Notes under the pieces: generated by a model
Seen by the model: the letters and a program-made list of their open reading frames with translations, nothing else
What the model was told of the DNA's origin: nothing
The model's database searches: none
Translations under genes and position numbers: made by a program
Shown here: positions 6,426-7,978 of the stretch, piece by piece
How the letters are laid out: the number at the start of each line of letters is the position of its first letter
Position numbering within the stretch: the first letter of the stretch is position 1
Assembly (NCBI GenBank): GCA_021786915.1
Contig: JAJYMP010000502.1
Coordinates: forward strand, 1-7,978
Length of the DNA stretch: 7,978 nucleotides
Direction of reading: 5' to 3'
Origin: Chloroflexota bacterium
GTDB taxonomy: Bacteria; Chloroflexota; Limnocylindria; Limnocylindrales; CSP1-4

Positions 6426-7370
6426 CTACGGATCGTCGCGGTCGAGCCGCCCGGGACGGAGGAGCAGCCAGGTCAGGCGACAGCGGAGGCGACGGGGCCG
6501 TGTCGGGGGATCGACCGTCCACGGATGGAGCTCCTCCACCACGGGCCTGAGCAGCGCCTCGAACGCCGCCGTGAGCCGACGCGCCAGCTCCAGCTCCTCG
6601 CGCGAGCCCTCCGCCGGGAGGGCGCCGGTCCACGCGTCGCCCAGCAGCGATCGGGCGCTCGTGGGCGCCAGCACGCGCGAGGCCATCCGCCGCCCGAGGT
6701 ACAGCTCCTCCGTGCCCGCCATCGCGAGCGGGACGATCGGCGCGCCGGTCCGGAGCGCGATCAGCGCCGCGCCACTGCGGAACGGCCCGATCCGGCCCGG
6801 CGGCCCCGACACCGTTCCCTCGGGCATCTGGGCGAAGACGGCGCCGTTGGCGATGACGGCGCGAGCCGACGCGACGTGGGCATCGATCCCCACGCCGCCG
6901 CGCCATACCGGCAGCAGCCCGCCGAGGCGATGGACGAACCGCTCGCGGAGGCGGCTGGTGAACGTGGACGGGGCGCTGCCCAGGAACCACACCCGGGGCT
7001 CGACCGGCAGCGCGTGCAGCACGAGGAACGGGTCCATCCAGCCGCGGTGCGCGGCCGCGATCAGCAGGTAGCCGCCAGACCGCGGCAGGTGCTCCTGCCC
7101 CGACGTCTCGATCCGCATCCGGCACAGCCCGAACAGCACGAACCGGGCGAACAGGCGGACGGCGCGGTACAGGAGCGAGGCGCGAGCCTCCGGCGGCCGG
7201 CCGAGCCAGTCGAGGCCTTCGCGCTCGCCCCCAGCAGAGTCGAGCGTGCCGCGCTCGAGGCGCGAGGGCGGACGCCGTCGACGACGCGACGGGTGCGAGG
7301 CCTCAGCGGATCGGTGCGGCTCGGTCGGCTCCGGGGTCGGCTCCGGGGTCGCTGCCGTGTCCGTCGTCAT
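6426..7370 (-). CDS. 1-acyl-sn-glycerol-3-phosphate acyltransferase family protein (PlsC-like)
   Basis: Probable lysophosphatidate or related acyltransferase, acting at the inner face of the membrane in phospholipid synthesis. The catalytic HX4D motif is HRGWMD (108-113), within LLIAAAHRGWMDPF. The phosphate-binding EGT is in QMPEGTVSGP (181-190), followed by PFRSGAALIALRTGAPIVPL (196-214), which holds the family's third and fourth blocks. Residues 1-60 are Pro/Thr/Glu-rich and then Arg-rich, are unlike the family core, and are probably disordered. The true acyl acceptor cannot be told from sequence. The ATG at 7370 is supported by GAGGAG at seven bases' spacing, although it lies 68 bases inside lgt. 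The only later start I noticed before the HX4D motif is a GTG near residue 78, which would shorten the N-terminal part. Overlap with lgt implies an operon of lipid-related membrane enzymes. Confidence 0.88.
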   Translation of the reverse strand: MTTDTAATPEPTPEPTEPHRSAEASHPSRRRRRPPSRLERGTLDSAGGEREGLDWLGRPPEARASLLYRAVRLFARFVLFGLCRMRIETSGQEHLPRSGGYLLIAAAHRGWMDPFLVLHALPVEPRVWFLGSAPSTFTSRLRERFVHRLGGLLPVWRGGVGIDAHVASARAVIANGAVFAQMPEGTVSGPPGRIGPFRSGAALIALRTGAPIVPLAMAGTEELYLGRRMASRVLAPTSARSLLGDAWTGALPAEGSREELELARRLTAAFEALLRPVVEELHPWTVDPPTRPRRLRCRLTWLLLRPGRLDRDDP

Positions 7371-7978
7371 CGACCAGCTCCTCGTCGTCCTCGAAGACCT
7401 CGTCCTCGTCGTCCTCGTAGAGCTCTTCGCTTGGCTTGGGCGGCGCGCCCCACGGCTCGTAGGCAGCCCCGGGCCGGTGCCGGTACAGCAGCACGGCGCC
7501 GGCCACCACGAATGTCACCGACGACACGACCATCGCGGTCGGCACGCCGAAGAACGTCCAGTTCCCCTCGCGGAACGTCTCGAGCCAGAACCGGACCACC
7601 GCGTACCACATGAACCAGATCAGCAGCAGGTCGCCCGGGCGCATCCGCGGGCCGAAGCGCCGCGCCAGCCACAGCAGGGTGATCAGCCCCAGCACACCCG
7701 ACACGCTCTCGTAGAGGAACAGCGGCGTGAACGCGGTGGTCTCGAAGGGGTACTGCGGGCACGGCCACTGCGCGATCCCGTGGTCGCCGATCCGGTGGGC
7801 GCAGTCGATCGCGATGCCCCACGGCAGGTTCGTCGGCGGGCCGTAGAGCTCCTGGTTGAAGAAGTTCCCCCACCGCCCGATGGCCTGCATCGTGAACAGC
7901 GCGGGCGCGACGACGTCGGCCCACTTCCAGAACGGCTGCTTCCAGCGGCGGATGATGTAGACCGCCGCCAGCGTGCCG
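7303..7978 (-). CDS. lgt: Prolipoprotein diacylglyceryl transferase, 5' end outside the window
   Basis: Transfers diacylglycerol from phosphatidylglycerol to the lipobox cysteine of prolipoproteins, as an integral membrane enzyme. The visible 224 residues begin after the N-terminal membrane part. The family signature GRWGNFFNQELYG is intact at visible residues 33-45 and includes the essential Arg and Asn. PTNLPWG, FTPLFLYES and the late RFWLETFREGNW (carrying the conserved Arg) follow. The usual HPTFLYE is FTPLFLYE here, so the first His of that block is Thr. At least three membrane segments are visible. After the last one comes an unusual soluble tail of about 55 residues, rich in Glu and Asp (EDDEDEVFEDDEELVDDD), ending in DPGADPGAD. 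The stop lies inside the next gene. The second Lgt-family gene at 96-1013 lacks this signature, so this is the copy expected to be functional. Confidence 0.95.
   Translation of the reverse strand, partial: GTLAAVYIIRRWKQPFWKWADVVAPALFTMQAIGRWGNFFNQELYGPPTNLPWGIAIDCAHRIGDHGIAQWPCPQYPFETTAFTPLFLYESVSGVLGLITLLWLARRFGPRMRPGDLLLIWFMWYAVVRFWLETFREGNWTFFGVPTAMVVSSVTFVVAGAVLLYRHRPGAAYEPWGAPPKPSEELYEDDEDEVFEDDEELVDDDGHGSDPGADPGADRAAPIR
7325..7348. repeat. 12-bp tandem repeat, two copies, inside the lgt/plsC overlap
   Basis: TCGGCTCCGGGG occurs twice in direct tandem. On the minus strand the unit is read in two frames: as DPGA repeats at the end of Lgt and as TPEP repeats at the start of the acyltransferase. 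Because 12 is a multiple of three, copy-number change would keep both frames open. Confidence 0.8.
7378..7383 (-). promoter_or_regulatory. Ribosome binding site of the PlsC-like gene
   Basis: GAGGAG, seven bases before the ATG at 7370 and inside the acidic-tail codons of lgt. It supports the long overlapping start. The acidic GAG/GAC-rich codons of the tail make GAGGAG likely by chance as well, so the support is not decisive. Confidence 0.55.

Noticed and set aside
5830..7125. A 431-codon frame ending in padR
   Set aside because: The PadR domain starts at 6183. The extension is the shifted frame of the acyltransferase gene plus the padR promoter region.

Overview
This is a roughly 70% G+C bacterial segment in which every supportable gene lies on the minus strand, so transcription runs from high to low coordinates. 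The malate dehydrogenase belongs to the LDH-like class, and from memory it closely resembles the Chloroflexus enzyme. The PEP carboxykinase is the ATP-dependent type. With the high G+C this points to Chloroflexota, perhaps the Limnocylindria group. That assignment is an inference from gene families, not a marker-based placement.

In order of transcription, the window opens (7978 to 7303) with the C-terminal two thirds of a normal prolipoprotein diacylglyceryl transferase (lgt) carrying an acidic tail. A PlsC-type acyltransferase (7370 to 6426) overlaps it by 68 bases. Next comes a PadR-family repressor (6183 to 5830). It has a recognisable promoter with inverted-repeat elements, and its stop overlaps the start of a membrane protein with an N-terminal HAAS-like helical domain (5837 to 4620). 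A gap of about 400 bases, probably holding the pckA promoter, separates these from the metabolic pair pckA (4214 to 2613) and mdh (2451 to 1513). Together those two convert malate to oxaloacetate to phosphoenolpyruvate.

Below mdh lie a 43-residue small ORF (1354 to 1223) and a second, divergent Lgt-fold membrane protein (1013 to 96). Two related hairpins, probably terminators, bracket the small ORF. They share a 19/20 identical flank-and-arm sequence, and their one arm difference is matched by a compensating change in the opposite arm.

Most of the window is ordinary chromosomal housekeeping DNA. I see no mobile element, CRISPR array, RNA gene or defence system. The parts worth a second look are the Lgt paralogue that has lost most of the residues needed for catalysis, the small ORF that seems to form its own transcription unit, the covarying hairpins, the PadR operator layout, and the dual-coding lgt/plsC overlap.
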